DNA of 64,000 bases from Thalassobaculum litoreum DSM 18839 (GCF_900102465.1 NZ_FNBW01000001.1:124557-188556), one strand, 5' to 3'. Positions 8,299 through 17,984 are shown, numbered from the stretch's first letter. Notes: generated by a model from the sequence alone, not told the origin. Made by a program: numbers and translations.

Positions 8299-9438
8299 TC
8301 ACCGGTGCGGCAGGCGCACCCAGCCTTCCATCAGCCGCCGCTGGGTGCGTTCCACCGAGATGGCGCGGGCTTCCCACGTACCGTCCGCGTCCTGGCCCAC
8401 ATCCGCCGCCAGCTCCACGATCCCCGAGGGCGAGGCCAGCCGCACCTTCGGATCGCTTCCCCGGCGCAGGCGGTGCGGCACCGATCCCGTCACCCCGCAG
8501 GCCGCCGACAGGCACATCGCCCCCGTCCCGGTGACCGCTTTGTGGCATTTCTCCATCGACAGGATGCGGATCAGGATGTCGTGGTCGGCGGCGCTCACCG
8601 GCTCGCCGGCGATGGTGGTGAAGTCCGCCGGCGCTCCCAGGATCGCGATCTTCGGGTTGGACAGCGGTACGTCCTGCAGCCGCGCGCCCATACCCATGGC
8701 CACGCCCGCCTGGCGCCGCAGGTCGTCCATCGCCGCCATGAAGACCGCGTCCGCGTCGAGCGCGTCGGGATGCTCGGTCGCCGTCTTGCCGAAGGCGGCG
8801 GCATCGACGAACACCACCGGGTTGGTCGCGTCCACCAGGGACGCCTCCACCGGCCCGATCCCCGTCACGTCGAACGTATCGACGGCGTTGCCCGTGGGCA
8901 GGAAGGCCCGGGTCATCGCCCCGCCCGGATGCACATAATCGAGGCGCACCAGGGCGGCGCTGCCCGACACCCCGGCCAGCACGTAGTCGCCGAGCTCCAC
9001 CGCCCGTCCGCCGCGCACCTCGAAATGGGCGTGGTAGATCTTGGAGGTGTTGGTGTTGAACACCCGCACCACGGCCGGCCCGTCCGGCACGCTCACCAAC
9101 CCCTCGTCCACCGCGAAGGGGCCGACCGCGCTGGAGAGGTTGCCGCAGGTCTGGGCGTAGTCGACCAGCGGCTTGTCCACCACCACCTGGGCGAAGGTGA
9201 AGTCGACATCGGCGTCGTCGCGCTCTGATGGGGCGATGATCACCGCTTTGGACACCGAGGAATAGCCGCCGCCCATCCCGTCGAGCTGCCGGCCATAGGG
9301 ATCGGGGCTGCCGATCACCGTCAGGAACAGGGCGTCGCGCGCCGCCTGGTCGGCCGGCAGGTCGCGGGCGTGGAAGAAGACACCCTTGCTGGTGCCGCCT
9401 CGAATGAAGACGGCGGGGATGCGATTCGGGTCGGTCAT
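8299..9438 (-). CDS. PrpF-family isomerase/tautomerase
   Basis: A 379-residue PrpF-fold protein. The N-terminal signature FIRGGTSKGVFFHARDLP is diagnostic, and the paired active-site cysteine lies in YAQTCGNLSSAVGPFA. GGAMTRAFLPTGN is also typical. PrpF enzymes move double bonds in acids such as 2-methylaconitate or 4-oxalomesaconate (GalD); which acid is used here cannot be told. ATG 9438 fits the family start, although no strong ribosome site is visible; a possible in-frame extension runs upstream but is not conserved-looking. It stands alone, convergent with the FadJ-like gene. An inverted TTGTG...CACAA pair (9464-9468, 9486-9490) lies upstream and might bind a LysR-type regulator. Confidence 0.88.
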   Translation of the reverse strand: MTDPNRIPAVFIRGGTSKGVFFHARDLPADQAARDALFLTVIGSPDPYGRQLDGMGGGYSSVSKAVIIAPSERDDADVDFTFAQVVVDKPLVDYAQTCGNLSSAVGPFAVDEGLVSVPDGPAVVRVFNTNTSKIYHAHFEVRGGRAVELGDYVLAGVSGSAALVRLDYVHPGGAMTRAFLPTGNAVDTFDVTGIGPVEASLVDATNPVVFVDAAAFGKTATEHPDALDADAVFMAAMDDLRRQAGVAMGMGARLQDVPLSNPKIAILGAPADFTTIAGEPVSAADHDILIRILSMEKCHKAVTGTGAMCLSAACGVTGSVPHRLRRGSDPKVRLASPSGIVELAADVGQDADGTWEARAISVERTQRRLMEGWVRLPHR

Positions 9439-9577
9439 GTGATGGGTCAGCCGATTATGAGGGTTGTGACATTTAAGCATTTTCCCACAATCGCATTGAA
9501 GTCCATGGTTAACCGGCGTAGCCAGCGCGCTTCCCGCGGGGACACGCGCGTCGGATATCGGAAAGGGTGGGGCCGAT

Positions 9578-10096
9578 ATGGTGAGAATGGCGGAAGGGGG
9601 GCTTTGGTTGTCGTCGGCCGATCTGGGCGACACGATCGAGGATCCCGACATCCGGCATCTGTTCGAGTACTGGAAGGCGGCGGCCGCTGGCCGATCCGCT
9701 CCCCGGCGTGACGAAATCGACCCTCCCATCGATTTGCCGACCTATCTGCCGACCACGCTCATGTTCGATGTCGAGCGGGAAACGGAGGGCTCTCTGCAGT
9801 TCCGCTATCGGCTGATGGGAACCCAACTCGTCGATTTCGCCGGTCGGGAACTGAAGGGGCTGACGATCCAGGAGGCGTTCGGCGCGGAGTTCGCGGCCCA
9901 GGACATAGCCATCTACCGGCAGGTCGTGGATACCTGTTCCTGCTATATCGGTGAGCGGATATCGATGATCGAGAGCCGGCAGATGTTCGAGTGGTATCGC
10001 CGGGTGGTCATGCCCGTGCTGGGCGATGAGTCGGGCCGGGTGGATCGGATCTGGACCTGGATCACCTACAAGGACGTCTCGCCGGTGACGGGATAG
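9578..10096 (+). CDS. PAS_5-type PAS domain protein
   Basis: A 172-residue protein of the single-domain PAS_5 group common in Rhodospirillales. It carries HLFEYWKAAAAGRSAPRRDEIDP and LPTTLMFDVERE, then FRYRLMGTQLVDFAGRELKG, and finishes with RRVVMPVLGDESGRVDRIWTW. There is no output domain, kinase or HTH. Such proteins are presumed cytosolic sensors or adaptor modules; the ligand is unknown. Starts at ATG 9578 after a G-rich stretch. No obvious operon partner: the next gene, a CoA-transferase, begins 80 bases later with its own ribosome site. Confidence 0.8.
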   Translation: MVRMAEGGLWLSSADLGDTIEDPDIRHLFEYWKAAAAGRSAPRRDEIDPPIDLPTYLPTTLMFDVERETEGSLQFRYRLMGTQLVDFAGRELKGLTIQEAFGAEFAAQDIAIYRQVVDTCSCYIGERISMIESRQMFEWYRRVVMPVLGDESGRVDRIWTWITYKDVSPVTG

Positions 10097-10176
10097 CCGG
10101 CCCATAGGTCTCGCCATCTTCCGCTTTCGCCGCCTCATCGTTAGGCTGCACCCGCTTACCCTTCGGGAGGATATCG

Positions 10177-11391
10177 GTGGCGAACGAGAAGACGTCCGGC
10201 GGCACACTCGCCGGGATCAAGGTTGTCGACTGCACCCGCGTGCTCGGCGGTCCGTACTGTACCCAGATGCTGGGCGACCATGGTGCGGAGATCATCAAGA
10301 TCGAGCCGCCGCAGGGCGACGAGGTGCGCGACTGGGGGCCGCCGTTCGACGACGGCAAGGATGCCAGCTACTTCCTCGGCGTGAACCGCAACAAGCGGTC
10401 GCTCGCCCTTGACCTGTCCACCGACCGCGGCAAGGAGGTCCTGCTCCGCCTGCTGGAAGAGGCGGACGTGCTGGTCGAGAACTACAAGCCGGGCTCCATG
10501 GAGAAGTGGGGGCTGGGCTACGAGCAGGTGCTTAAGGAGCGCTTCCCGAAGCTCGTCCACTGCCGGATCTCCGGCTTCGGCGCCGACGGTCCCTATGGCG
10601 GGTTTCCGGGCTATGACGGGATCATCCAGGCCATGGTCGGGCATTTCTCGATCAACGGCGCGCCGGAGGCCGGCCCGGTCCGCCTCGGCATCCCGATGGT
10701 CGATATCGGCACCGGCCTGTATTCGTGCAACGCCATCCTGATGGCGCTACTGGAGCGCGAACGCTCCGGTCACGGCCAGTATATCGACATGACCCTGTAC
10801 GATTGCGGCCTGGCGCTCATGCATCCGCATGTCGCCAACTACTCGCTGTCCGGCCGGGTGCCGAAGCTGACCGGAAACCAGCATCCGAACATCAGCCCGT
10901 ACGACCTGTTCAAGACGGCCACCGTCGACATCTTCGTCGCCGGCGGCAACGACCGGGCGTTCAAGAAGCTCTGTCGGGAGCTGGGCAAGCCGGAGCTGGG
11001 CGACGATCCCCGCTACGCCACCAACGGCGACCGGCTCGACAACCAGGACTCCCTGCGCGTCGAGCTGCAGGCGCTGCTGGCCGAGGTCGACGGCGAGGAG
11101 CTGTGCGACCGTCTGCTGGCCGCCGGTCTGCCGGTCGGGCCGATGCGGAACACCGAGGAGGTGATGACCCATCCGCATACACTCCACCGTGGCATGGCGG
11201 CGGAGAAGGACGGCTGGAAGGGCTGGGGTATCCCGATCAAGTTCTCCCGCACCCCGGGCGAGATCAAACGCCGTCCGCCGCGCTTCGGCGAGCATGGCCG
11301 CGAGCTGCTGGAGGAGAACGGCTTCACTGCCGAGGAGGTCGACGGCCTGATCGCCGACGGCACCGTTCTCGAGGCGCGCCGCAAGTCGTGA
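10177..11391 (+). CDS. CaiB/BaiF (class III) CoA-transferase
   Basis: A 404-residue family III acyl-CoA:carboxylate CoA-transferase. Recognisable blocks are GIKVVDCTRVLGGPYCTQMLGDHGAE, KIEPPQGDEVRDWGPP, NRNKRSLALDLS, and the active-site region RLGIPMVDIGTGLYS, in which the aspartate is the expected covalent CoA acceptor. The C-terminal MTHPHTLHRGM segment is also typical. Start is GTG 10177 with GGGAGG at 10165-10170. Donor and acceptor acids are unknown (formyl-, carnitinyl-, succinyl- and crotonobetainyl-CoA are used by relatives). It may serve the neighbouring acyl-CoA pathway genes, which is inference from proximity only. Confidence 0.92.
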   Translation: MANEKTSGGTLAGIKVVDCTRVLGGPYCTQMLGDHGAEIIKIEPPQGDEVRDWGPPFDDGKDASYFLGVNRNKRSLALDLSTDRGKEVLLRLLEEADVLVENYKPGSMEKWGLGYEQVLKERFPKLVHCRISGFGADGPYGGFPGYDGIIQAMVGHFSINGAPEAGPVRLGIPMVDIGTGLYSCNAILMALLERERSGHGQYIDMTLYDCGLALMHPHVANYSLSGRVPKLTGNQHPNISPYDLFKTATVDIFVAGGNDRAFKKLCRELGKPELGDDPRYATNGDRLDNQDSLRVELQALLAEVDGEELCDRLLAAGLPVGPMRNTEEVMTHPHTLHRGMAAEKDGWKGWGIPIKFSRTPGEIKRRPPRFGEHGRELLEENGFTAEEVDGLIADGTVLEARRKS

Positions 11392-11471
11392 TCAAAGCCC
11401 GGACCGGCCGGCGGTGACGTCGGCGGGGTCGGGCCCCATCTATATCGGGACCGGAGACTGAGGAGGATCTG

Positions 11472-11888
11472 ATGACCGACAAGATCGAAAAGACCGATGC
11501 CGAGTGGAAGGCGGAGCTGACCCCCGAGCAGTACAAGGTCGCGCGCAAGCACGGCACCGAACGGCCCTTCGCCAACGCCTATCACGACAGCAAGACGCCC
11601 GGGACCTATGTCTGCGTGTGCTGCGGGCAGCCGCTTTTCGAGAGCGACACAAAGTACGACAGCGGCACCGGCTGGCCGAGTTTCTGGGCGCCGATCAGCG
11701 AGGAGGCGGTCGGCACCACGACCGACCGCTCGTTCTTCATGACCCGCACCGAAGTCCATTGCAGCAAGTGCGAGGCCCATCTGGGACACCTGTTTCCGGA
11801 CGGACCGGCCCCGACCGGCCAGCGCTACTGTATGAACTCGGCCAGCATGGTTCTGCATGAAAAACAAAAGGATCAGGAAGCATCCTGA
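11472..11888 (+). CDS. msrB: Peptide-methionine (R)-S-oxide reductase MsrB
   Basis: A 138-residue MsrB that reduces methionine-R-sulfoxide in oxidised proteins. Zinc-binding CxxC pairs are visible as CVCCGQ and [10 protein letters not shown], and the catalytic cysteine lies in [20 protein letters not shown] is the substrate-pocket signature. AGGAGGA stands five bases before ATG 11472. There is no signal peptide, so the enzyme is cytosolic. The next gene starts 22 bases after this stop and may be cotranscribed. Confidence 0.97.
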   Translation: MTDKIEKTDAEWKAELTPEQYKVARKHGTERPFANAYHDSKTPGTYVCVCCGQPLFESDTKYDSGTGWPSFWAPISEEAVGTTTDRSFFMTRTEVHCSKCEAHLGHLFPDGPAPTGQRYCMNSASMVLHEKQKDQEAS

Positions 11889-11910
11889 TCTAAAATATGA
11901 GGAAACGCCC

Positions 11911-12864
11911 GTGCCCAAGATCGCGATCCTGGACGACTACGCGAATGCCGCCCTGACCAGCGCCGACTGGTCGAGCCTGCCCGACGGGTTCGAGCCGGTA
12001 GTCTTCACCGACAACCTGGTGGCGGTGGAGCCGCTGGTCGAGCGGCTGCAGGAGTTCGAGATCGTCTGCGCCATGCGGGAACGCACGCCGTTTCCGGGCG
12101 AGGTGTTCCGCCGGCTGCCGAACCTGAAGCTGTTCATCACCTCGGGCATGCGCAACAACGCGGTCGACTTCGCCACGGCCAAGGAGATGGGGGTCGTCAC
12201 CTGCGGCACCGAAAGCCCCGGTTCCAGCACGGTGGAACTGACCTGGGCGTTGATCCTCGGCACCATGCGCAACGTCGCCTTCGACCACCTGACGATGAAG
12301 CAGGGCGGCTGGCAGGAGCGCACGGGCTCGGCCGTGTCGGGCAAGACGCTCGGCGTCGTCGGCCTCGGCAAGCTCGGCGGGATGGTGGCGGAGATCGCGC
12401 CGAAATTCGGCCTCGACGTCATCGCCTGGTCGCCGAACTTGAAACAGGAGCGGTGCGACGCGCTGGGCGTGGAGAAGGTGTCGAAGGAGGAGCTGTTCAG
12501 CCGCGCCGACATCGTCACCATCCACATGATCCTGTCGGACCGCTCGCGTGGGCTGATCGGGGCCGAAGATCTCGGCCGGATGAAGTCCTCGGCGATCCTG
12601 GTGAACACCTCGCGCGGACCGATCGTCGACCAGCAGGCGCTGATCGACGCGCTGACCACGGGCAAGATCCGGGCGGGAGCGGTCGACGTCTACGACCAGG
12701 AACCGCTGCCGGCCGACCACCCGTTCCGCAAGATCGAGAACCTGCTGACCACGCCCCATGTCGGCTACGTGACGCAGGAATCCTACCGGACGTTCTACTC
12801 CCAGATGGTGGAGAACATTCAGGCCTGGATCGACGGCGCGCCCAAGAGGGTCATCGGCGGCTGA
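11911..12864 (+). CDS. D-2-hydroxyacid dehydrogenase family protein
   Basis: A 317-residue NAD(P)-dependent 2-hydroxyacid dehydrogenase. The Rossmann motif is GVVGLGKLGGMVAEIAPKFG. The catalytic Arg is in VNTSRGPIVD, the Glu in VYDQEPLPADHP, and the His in LLTTPHVGYVT. It interconverts a D-2-hydroxyacid and a 2-oxoacid; substrate unknown (phosphoglycerate-, formate- and glyoxylate/hydroxypyruvate-type relatives). An in-frame ATG at 11857 lies inside msrB; GAGGA at 11899-11903 correctly positions GTG 11911 as the start. It is followed after 19 bases by an MFS carrier, suggesting linked transport and oxidation of a hydroxyacid (inference). Confidence 0.9.
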   Translation: MPKIAILDDYANAALTSADWSSLPDGFEPVVFTDNLVAVEPLVERLQEFEIVCAMRERTPFPGEVFRRLPNLKLFITSGMRNNAVDFATAKEMGVVTCGTESPGSSTVELTWALILGTMRNVAFDHLTMKQGGWQERTGSAVSGKTLGVVGLGKLGGMVAEIAPKFGLDVIAWSPNLKQERCDALGVEKVSKEELFSRADIVTIHMILSDRSRGLIGAEDLGRMKSSAILVNTSRGPIVDQQALIDALTTGKIRAGAVDVYDQEPLPADHPFRKIENLLTTPHVGYVTQESYRTFYSQMVENIQAWIDGAPKRVIGG

Positions 12865-12883
12865 CCGCCGCCGGTCGCGGGCC

Positions 12884-14095
12884 GTGCCCTTCCGCACCAA
12901 GGGAGCCTCGCTTGCCGCTCTGGCCTTCGCCGAAGTGGCGGCGATGTCGCTGTGGTTCTCAGCCTCCGCCGTCATGCCGGCGCTGCGGGAGGAGGTGGCG
13001 CTTTCGGCCTTCCAGCAATCCGCCTTCACCAGCGCGGTGCAGGCCGGGTTCGTCGCCGGCAGCCTGACCAGCGCGGCGCTGGCCCTGGCCGACCGGATCG
13101 ACCCGCGGCTGTTCTTCACCGTTTCCGCCCTGGTGGCGGCCACGGCGAACGCGCTGATCCTGGCGGTCGATCCGACCTCGCCGGTGGTTCTCGTCCTGCG
13201 CTTCATCACCGGTGCCTGCATCGCCGGCATCTATCCGGTCGGCATGAAGATCGCCGCAAGCTGGGCCAAGGGCGACCTCGGCTTGCTGGTCGGGCTGCTG
13301 GTGGCGGCGCTCACCTTCGGCTCCGCCATGCCGCATCTGGTCAACGGGCTGATCCTGGTGGACTGGCGCTGGACCATCGCCGTCACCTCGCTTCTGGCGG
13401 TCGGTTCGGCGGTGGCGATCCGCTTCGCCGGCAGCGGGCCGCTGATGACCGTGGGCGCCCGCTTCGACCCGGGGGCCGCGCTCTGGGCCTGGAAGCTGCC
13501 GGCCCTGCGGCTGGCGAATTTCGGCTATTTCGGCCACATGTGGGAGCTCTACGCCGCCTGGGCCTGGCTCGGCGTGTTCCTGGACGCCAGCTTCCGGCTG
13601 GTGATGGACGAAGGCGCCGCGGTCACCTGGGCGCGGCTCGCCACCTTCGCCACCATCGCCGCGGGGGCGGCCGGCGCCTTCGCCGCCGGCGTGCTGGCGG
13701 ACAAGGTCGGACGGACCATGGTGACCTCCGTCGCCATGGCGGTCAGCGGGCTCTGCTCGCTCACGGTCGGCCTGTTCTTCGGCGGACCGCCGATACTGCT
13801 GATCGCGGTCTGCCTGCTGTGGGGCGTGAGCATCATCGCCGACAGCGCCCAGTTCTCGGCCTCGGTCGCGGAGCTGTCGAACCGCTATCTGGTCGGGACC
13901 ATGATCACCTTGCAGACCGCCATCGGCTTTCTGCTGACCCTGATAAGCATCCATCTGATGCCGGTCTTTGTCGACCTGCTCGGTTGGACCTGGGCCTTCG
14001 CCCCGCTGGCCCTGGGTCCGGCCTTCGGCATCTGGGCCATGCTGAAGCTGCGGGCGCATCCGGATTCCGTAAAGCTCGCTGGCGGTCGACGGTGA
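12884..14095 (+). CDS. MFS transporter (CynX/NarK-like)
   Basis: A 403-residue polytopic membrane protein with about 12 hydrophobic segments in two halves. The first half holds RFITGACIAGIYPVGMKIAASWAKGD, a typical MFS loop and helix. The central loop 6/7 is followed by FGYFGHMWELYAAWAWLGVF, and the second half carries ADKVGRTMVTS, a loop 8/9 basic motif. The closest feel is to the cyanate/nitrate-type permeases; the substrate cannot be predicted. Start is GTG 12884, 19 bases after the dehydrogenase stop, so the two probably share a transcript. Confidence 0.85.
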   Translation: MPFRTKGASLAALAFAEVAAMSLWFSASAVMPALREEVALSAFQQSAFTSAVQAGFVAGSLTSAALALADRIDPRLFFTVSALVAATANALILAVDPTSPVVLVLRFITGACIAGIYPVGMKIAASWAKGDLGLLVGLLVAALTFGSAMPHLVNGLILVDWRWTIAVTSLLAVGSAVAIRFAGSGPLMTVGARFDPGAALWAWKLPALRLANFGYFGHMWELYAAWAWLGVFLDASFRLVMDEGAAVTWARLATFATIAAGAAGAFAAGVLADKVGRTMVTSVAMAVSGLCSLTVGLFFGGPPILLIAVCLLWGVSIIADSAQFSASVAELSNRYLVGTMITLQTAIGFLLTLISIHLMPVFVDLLGWTWAFAPLALGPAFGIWAMLKLRAHPDSVKLAGGRR

Positions 14096-14171
14096 ACCGG
14101 TCGCGAAGAACGGGTTCGCGCCCGCCGGCCTCGTCGTATCATCTGTCATGTCCGATGGTTGGGAGGGTGCC

Positions 14172-15701
14172 ATGCCGATTTTGATTCTGGCCCGCTGGGT
14201 CTTCGTCCAGGATGCGTCCGATCCGGCTCCCAGGCGGGTGGACGATGCCGCCGTGCTGGTGCGTCACGGCGTGATCGTGGAGATCGGGCCCGCCGCCGAT
14301 CTGCGCGCCCGGTATCCGGCCGCGCCGACATTCGGCGACGGGACCCAGGCGCTGCTGCCGGGGCTGATCAACGCGCACCACCATTCCAACGCCATCACAC
14401 ATATCCAGCACGGCATCGAGGACGGGGTGCTGGAGCCCTGGATCACCGGCAACCCCCGCATGCGCTGGACCGACCCGCGCCTGCGCACGCTGGTGGCGGC
14501 AGGGCGGCTGCTGCAGACCGGGGTGACCGCCGTGGTCGACATGGCGTCGGTCGGCAACGCCCATCAGTCCGGCCATGACGATCTCTCTGCCCGGCTGCAC
14601 GCCTATGAGGAGAGCGGCATCCGCGGCCATCTGGCCGGCGGGGTCAGTTTCTACAGCCGCTTGGTGCACCGCGAGGACGAGGCCTTCGTCGCAACGCTGC
14701 CCGGCGATCTGGCGCGGCGGGTGCGGGCGCATTTCCTCGACGCCGACAAGGGCAGCGAGCAGGACTATCTCGCCCTTATGGACAGCCTGATCGCCCAGGC
14801 CAGTGGAATGAAACGGGCGCGCGCCTGGTACGGCCCGCCCGGCCCGCAATGGGTCGGCGACGCCCTGATGGTCGCCATCGCCGATGCCGCCGCGCGCTAC
14901 GACACCGGCATTCAGACCCATGTGCAGGAAAGCCTGTACGAGCGGCTGGAGGCGGAGCGGGCGCTGGGCAAGTCGATGACGGCCCATCTGAAGGATATCG
15001 GCGTGCTGTCGCCCCGCATCTCCTTCGCCCATGCGGTCTGGTCGTCGGAGAACGACGTCGAGATTCTGGCGGAGACCGGGGCGGCGGTGTCGCACAACCC
15101 CAGCTCCAATCTGCGCCTGCGCTCCGGCGTGGCACCGCTGAACGGGTTCCTGGCCGGCGGCGTGACGACCGGCCTGGGCATGGACGGCACCACCCTCGGT
15201 GACGACGAGGACATGTTCGCCGAGATCCGTCTCGCCCACCGCCTGCACCGCACCCCGCGCATCGGATCGCCGGCGCCGACGCTGGCCCAGACCTTCGGCC
15301 TCGCCACCACGGGCGGGGCGAAACTGCTGCGCCGGGAAGACGAGCTGGGGCGCATCGCCCCCGGCATGGCCGCCGATCTGGTGCTGGTCAACGTGCAGCG
15401 CCTGAGCTGGCCCTATATCGCGCCGGAGGCCGATCCGTTCGCCGTCGTCCTCCAGCGCGCCAAACAGGGCGACGTGGACACGGTGATTGTCGACGGCGAG
15501 GTCGTGCTGAAGGACGGCTGGCCGACCCGGTTCGACCTGAAATCCGTGGCGGCCGAGCTGGCGGAGCAGGTCTCGGCGGTGTCGTACGATCAGGATTTCG
15601 CCGATCTTTATGCCGAGCTGAGGCCGCATATCGAAGCCTGGTACGCGGCCTGGGAGGTGCCGGAGATGCACCCCTGGATCGCCCACAACTCAAGAACCTG
15701 A
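14172..15701 (+). CDS. Amidohydrolase (TRZ/ATZ-SsnA-like deaminase group)
   Basis: A 509-residue metal-dependent amidohydrolase of the aminohydrolase branch (chlorohydrolases, MTA/SAH deaminase, SsnA). The metal site begins with LPGLINAHHHSNAITH. Later ligands and catalytic residues sit in TGIQTHVQES, ISFAHAVWSS, SHNPSSNLRL and GLGMDGTTLGDDED. The C-terminal IAPGMAADLVLVN returns to the composite beta-sandwich domain, as usual. GGGAGGG just before ATG 14172 favours that start over ATG 14148. It likely deaminates or dechlorinates a heterocycle or purine-like compound; substrate unknown. A downstream SDR, 26 bases away, may be cotranscribed. Confidence 0.87.
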   Translation: MPILILARWVFVQDASDPAPRRVDDAAVLVRHGVIVEIGPAADLRARYPAAPTFGDGTQALLPGLINAHHHSNAITHIQHGIEDGVLEPWITGNPRMRWTDPRLRTLVAAGRLLQTGVTAVVDMASVGNAHQSGHDDLSARLHAYEESGIRGHLAGGVSFYSRLVHREDEAFVATLPGDLARRVRAHFLDADKGSEQDYLALMDSLIAQASGMKRARAWYGPPGPQWVGDALMVAIADAAARYDTGIQTHVQESLYERLEAERALGKSMTAHLKDIGVLSPRISFAHAVWSSENDVEILAETGAAVSHNPSSNLRLRSGVAPLNGFLAGGVTTGLGMDGTTLGDDEDMFAEIRLAHRLHRTPRIGSPAPTLAQTFGLATTGGAKLLRREDELGRIAPGMAADLVLVNVQRLSWPYIAPEADPFAVVLQRAKQGDVDTVIVDGEVVLKDGWPTRFDLKSVAAELAEQVSAVSYDQDFADLYAELRPHIEAWYAAWEVPEMHPWIAHNSRT

Positions 15702-15727
15702 CCTGATAGACGAAAGGGAGAAATCGC

Positions 15728-16450
15728 ATGGAACGGGCATTGGTGACCGGAGGGTCGCGTTCGATCGGCCGCGGAATCGTCCAACGGCTGATCGAGGACG
15801 GCTACGAGGTCGTGATCCTCGACCGGGTGGAGCCCGATCCGCCCCTCCAGACCCGCTGGATCAATGTCGACCTGACGGATACCGACGCCATCCACGCCGC
15901 GCTCGACGACGTGCTCAAGGACGGGCCGATCACCCGGGTCTGCCACAATGTCGGCCATGTGAAGCCGGCGCTGCTGGACGACACCACGCTGGAGGATTTC
16001 GACGCGGTCATGGGGCTCAACGTGAAGCCGGTCCTGACCATCACCAAACGGCTGGTGGAGGGCATGCGCGCCGAGGGGTTCGGGCGGATCGTCTCGATCT
16101 CGTCCCGCGCCGCCATGGGCAAGGAGCTGCGCACCGCCTATGCGGCCTCCAAATCGGCGATCCACGGCATGACACGGACCTGGGCGCTGGAGCTGGCGCG
16201 CGACGGCGTCACCGTGAACGCCATCGGCCCCGGCAGCATCTCGACCCCGCTCTGGCACGCGGCGAATCCGCCGGAGGATCCGCGCACCCAGAAGATCATC
16301 GACGGCATCCCGGTCGGCCGGCTCGGCACGCCGGACGACATCGCCAACGGCGTCAGCTTCTTCATGGACCGCCGCTCGGGCTTCGTGACCGGCCAGGTCA
16401 TGTATATCTGCGGCGGCTTCACCGTCGGCTCGGCCGCGGCCGGGTCGTAA
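15728..16450 (+). CDS. Short-chain dehydrogenase/reductase (FabG-like)
   Basis: A 240-residue classical SDR. Cofactor motif TGGSRSIGRG, the NNAG-equivalent NVGH, catalytic Ser in VSISSRAAMG, YAASK supplying Tyr and Lys, and NAIGPGSISTPL are all present. NAD(P)-dependent oxidation or reduction of a hydroxy/keto group; substrate unknown. ATG 15728 is preceded by AGGGAG. It follows the amidohydrolase by 26 bases on the same strand and may act on its product (inference). Confidence 0.9.
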   Translation: MERALVTGGSRSIGRGIVQRLIEDGYEVVILDRVEPDPPLQTRWINVDLTDTDAIHAALDDVLKDGPITRVCHNVGHVKPALLDDTTLEDFDAVMGLNVKPVLTITKRLVEGMRAEGFGRIVSISSRAAMGKELRTAYAASKSAIHGMTRTWALELARDGVTVNAIGPGSISTPLWHAANPPEDPRTQKIIDGIPVGRLGTPDDIANGVSFFMDRRSGFVTGQVMYICGGFTVGSAAAGS

Positions 16451-16617
16451 CGGCGCCGGCGATCCGATAGGGAGAGCCGATCGCCCCCATACGTTCCTTC
16501 GATTGGAAGATCGGCCCGGGAGCGGCGATAAGAACCCGGCGACGGCCCGTTCCTCCCTCCAGAGCCGGGCCGCAGCATGCGCGGCGGACTGACCTTTTGG
16601 GGTGCCGCCGCCGCAGC

Positions 16618-16639
16618 GGGGTCGCCTTCGGGCGGCCCC
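16618..16639. terminator. UUCG-loop hairpin between convergent genes
   Basis: GGGGTCGCC, TTCG, GGCGGCCCC forms a nine-pair stem (one G-U) closed by a C(UUCG)G tetraloop, a very stable RNA hairpin. It lies between the SDR and the convergent TPR gene. There is no T-tract, so termination would be inefficient or factor-assisted. The surrounding 16451-16661 shows no gene. Confidence 0.5.
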
Positions 16640-16661
16640 GCGTTCGCTTCCGCGGCCGGTG

Positions 16662-17912
16662 TCAGGTGCTCTGGCGGATCGGTGTCTGCGAAGGTGTGGG
16701 CGCGGAGGGCGCGGCATCGGGCTCGGCCTGCGGCTCGCTCGGCGCGGTGCCGCCGTGCCAGCTCGGCAGCGTGGTCGTCCGCCGCTCCAGAGGCCGCATG
16801 TCTTCGGCCGAGACCCAGTAGTACAGCAGGGCGATCTCCGGATAGGTCTCGAAATAGGCGAGATTGTCTTTCGCCTTCTGCAGCATCATCTCGCCTTTGG
16901 TCGGCTGGCCCATGGCATGCAGTACGCCGGACAGGTACCAGTACGCCGCGGTCGAGGTCGGCTGCAGGTAGAGCGCGTATTCCAGGTCGCTCTTCGCCAA
17001 CATCAGGTTGCCCTTGCCCCAGTGGGCGACGGCCCGCAGCACATAGGCGGCGGACAGCAGCACCGGGTCGCCGGTCATCGGCCAATAGGCCGGTTCCGAG
17101 ATGAAGCTGGTATGGTCGATCGCCGCGTCGTAGTGGTCGAGCTGCACCATCGCGAGCGCCAGGTTGAGGCGGACGACATGGAAGTGCGGGTCGTCCTTCA
17201 GGGCGGTCTGGAAGCTGCCGATCGCCCCCTCGATGTCGTTGCGGTCCAGGGCGATGATGCCCTTGAGATTCTCCAGCTGTGCCTTGGTATCGGTATGGGG
17301 CGAGAGCCGCAGACGGACCAGCATCTCATCCAGTTCCGTTTCCACCGCTTCGAGATTGTCGGGCGTGTGGGTGAAGCGGGACAGGATCGCGGTGTAGGGA
17401 TCGAGTTCGCGGAAGGTGCGGTAGGCAGCTTCCTCGATCATCTGGTCCATGTTCTTTTCCGCGCCGTCGACGGAGATCGAAAACCGCCCGAAGAGCGGCG
17501 AGCGACCGGTCAGCTCGATCGTGTCGACCTCGCCATGCTCGACCGCGGCGGCGAAGAGCTTCGGCGGCGCGAAGCCGACCAGTTGCTGGGCCGCCTCCAG
17601 AGAGTCCTGCAGGTTCACGACCGAGGCGAGCGCCGAGGAAACCGTCGGCGCGGCACTCGACTTCACCACGGGCGCCTTCACCAGCGATTTGGTGTCGGCG
17701 ATGATGGACAGCTCGTTGATCAGGTGCTGCTCCACCACCTCGGCGGAATAGCCCGCCTCCTCGAACTTTGCCGCCACATGGGAGTCCAGGAACAGCGTGT
17801 TGGCATTGAGCACGGTGTCGACCGAGACGAGGCCGACCGCGATCAGCAGCCCATAGATAGTCGCCAGTGAGATCTCCAAGACCCGTCCCCCGTTGCGCCG
17901 TCGATCGCCCAC
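16662..17912 (-). CDS. TPR-repeat protein with N-terminal membrane anchor
   Basis: A 416-residue protein. Residues 14-36 (SLATIYGLLIAVGLVSVDTV) form one hydrophobic helix, a probable membrane anchor. The middle (VVKSSAAPTVSSALAS to AAYRTFRELDPY) is unrecognised. Residues 210-370 show several TPR-like helix pairs: LENLKGIIALDRNDIEGAIGSF, LALAMVQLDHYDAAI, AYVLRAVAHWGKGNLMLAKSDL, AAYWYLSGVLHAMGQPTKGEM. The C-terminus is Pro/Ala-rich and disordered. It is likely a scaffold; partner unknown. Start is taken as GTG 17912; a later TTG start is possible. Confidence 0.7.
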   Translation of the reverse strand: MGDRRRNGGRVLEISLATIYGLLIAVGLVSVDTVLNANTLFLDSHVAAKFEEAGYSAEVVEQHLINELSIIADTKSLVKAPVVKSSAAPTVSSALASVVNLQDSLEAAQQLVGFAPPKLFAAAVEHGEVDTIELTGRSPLFGRFSISVDGAEKNMDQMIEEAAYRTFRELDPYTAILSRFTHTPDNLEAVETELDEMLVRLRLSPHTDTKAQLENLKGIIALDRNDIEGAIGSFQTALKDDPHFHVVRLNLALAMVQLDHYDAAIDHTSFISEPAYWPMTGDPVLLSAAYVLRAVAHWGKGNLMLAKSDLEYALYLQPTSTAAYWYLSGVLHAMGQPTKGEMMLQKAKDNLAYFETYPEIALLYYWVSAEDMRPLERRTTTLPSWHGGTAPSEPQAEPDAAPSAPTPSQTPIRQST

Positions 17913-17984
17913 CCCACTCGGGGAGCATTGATATGCATTTTAGCGTTTGTCGGAGCGTCGGTTCAATCGGCCCTTCTGAATAAT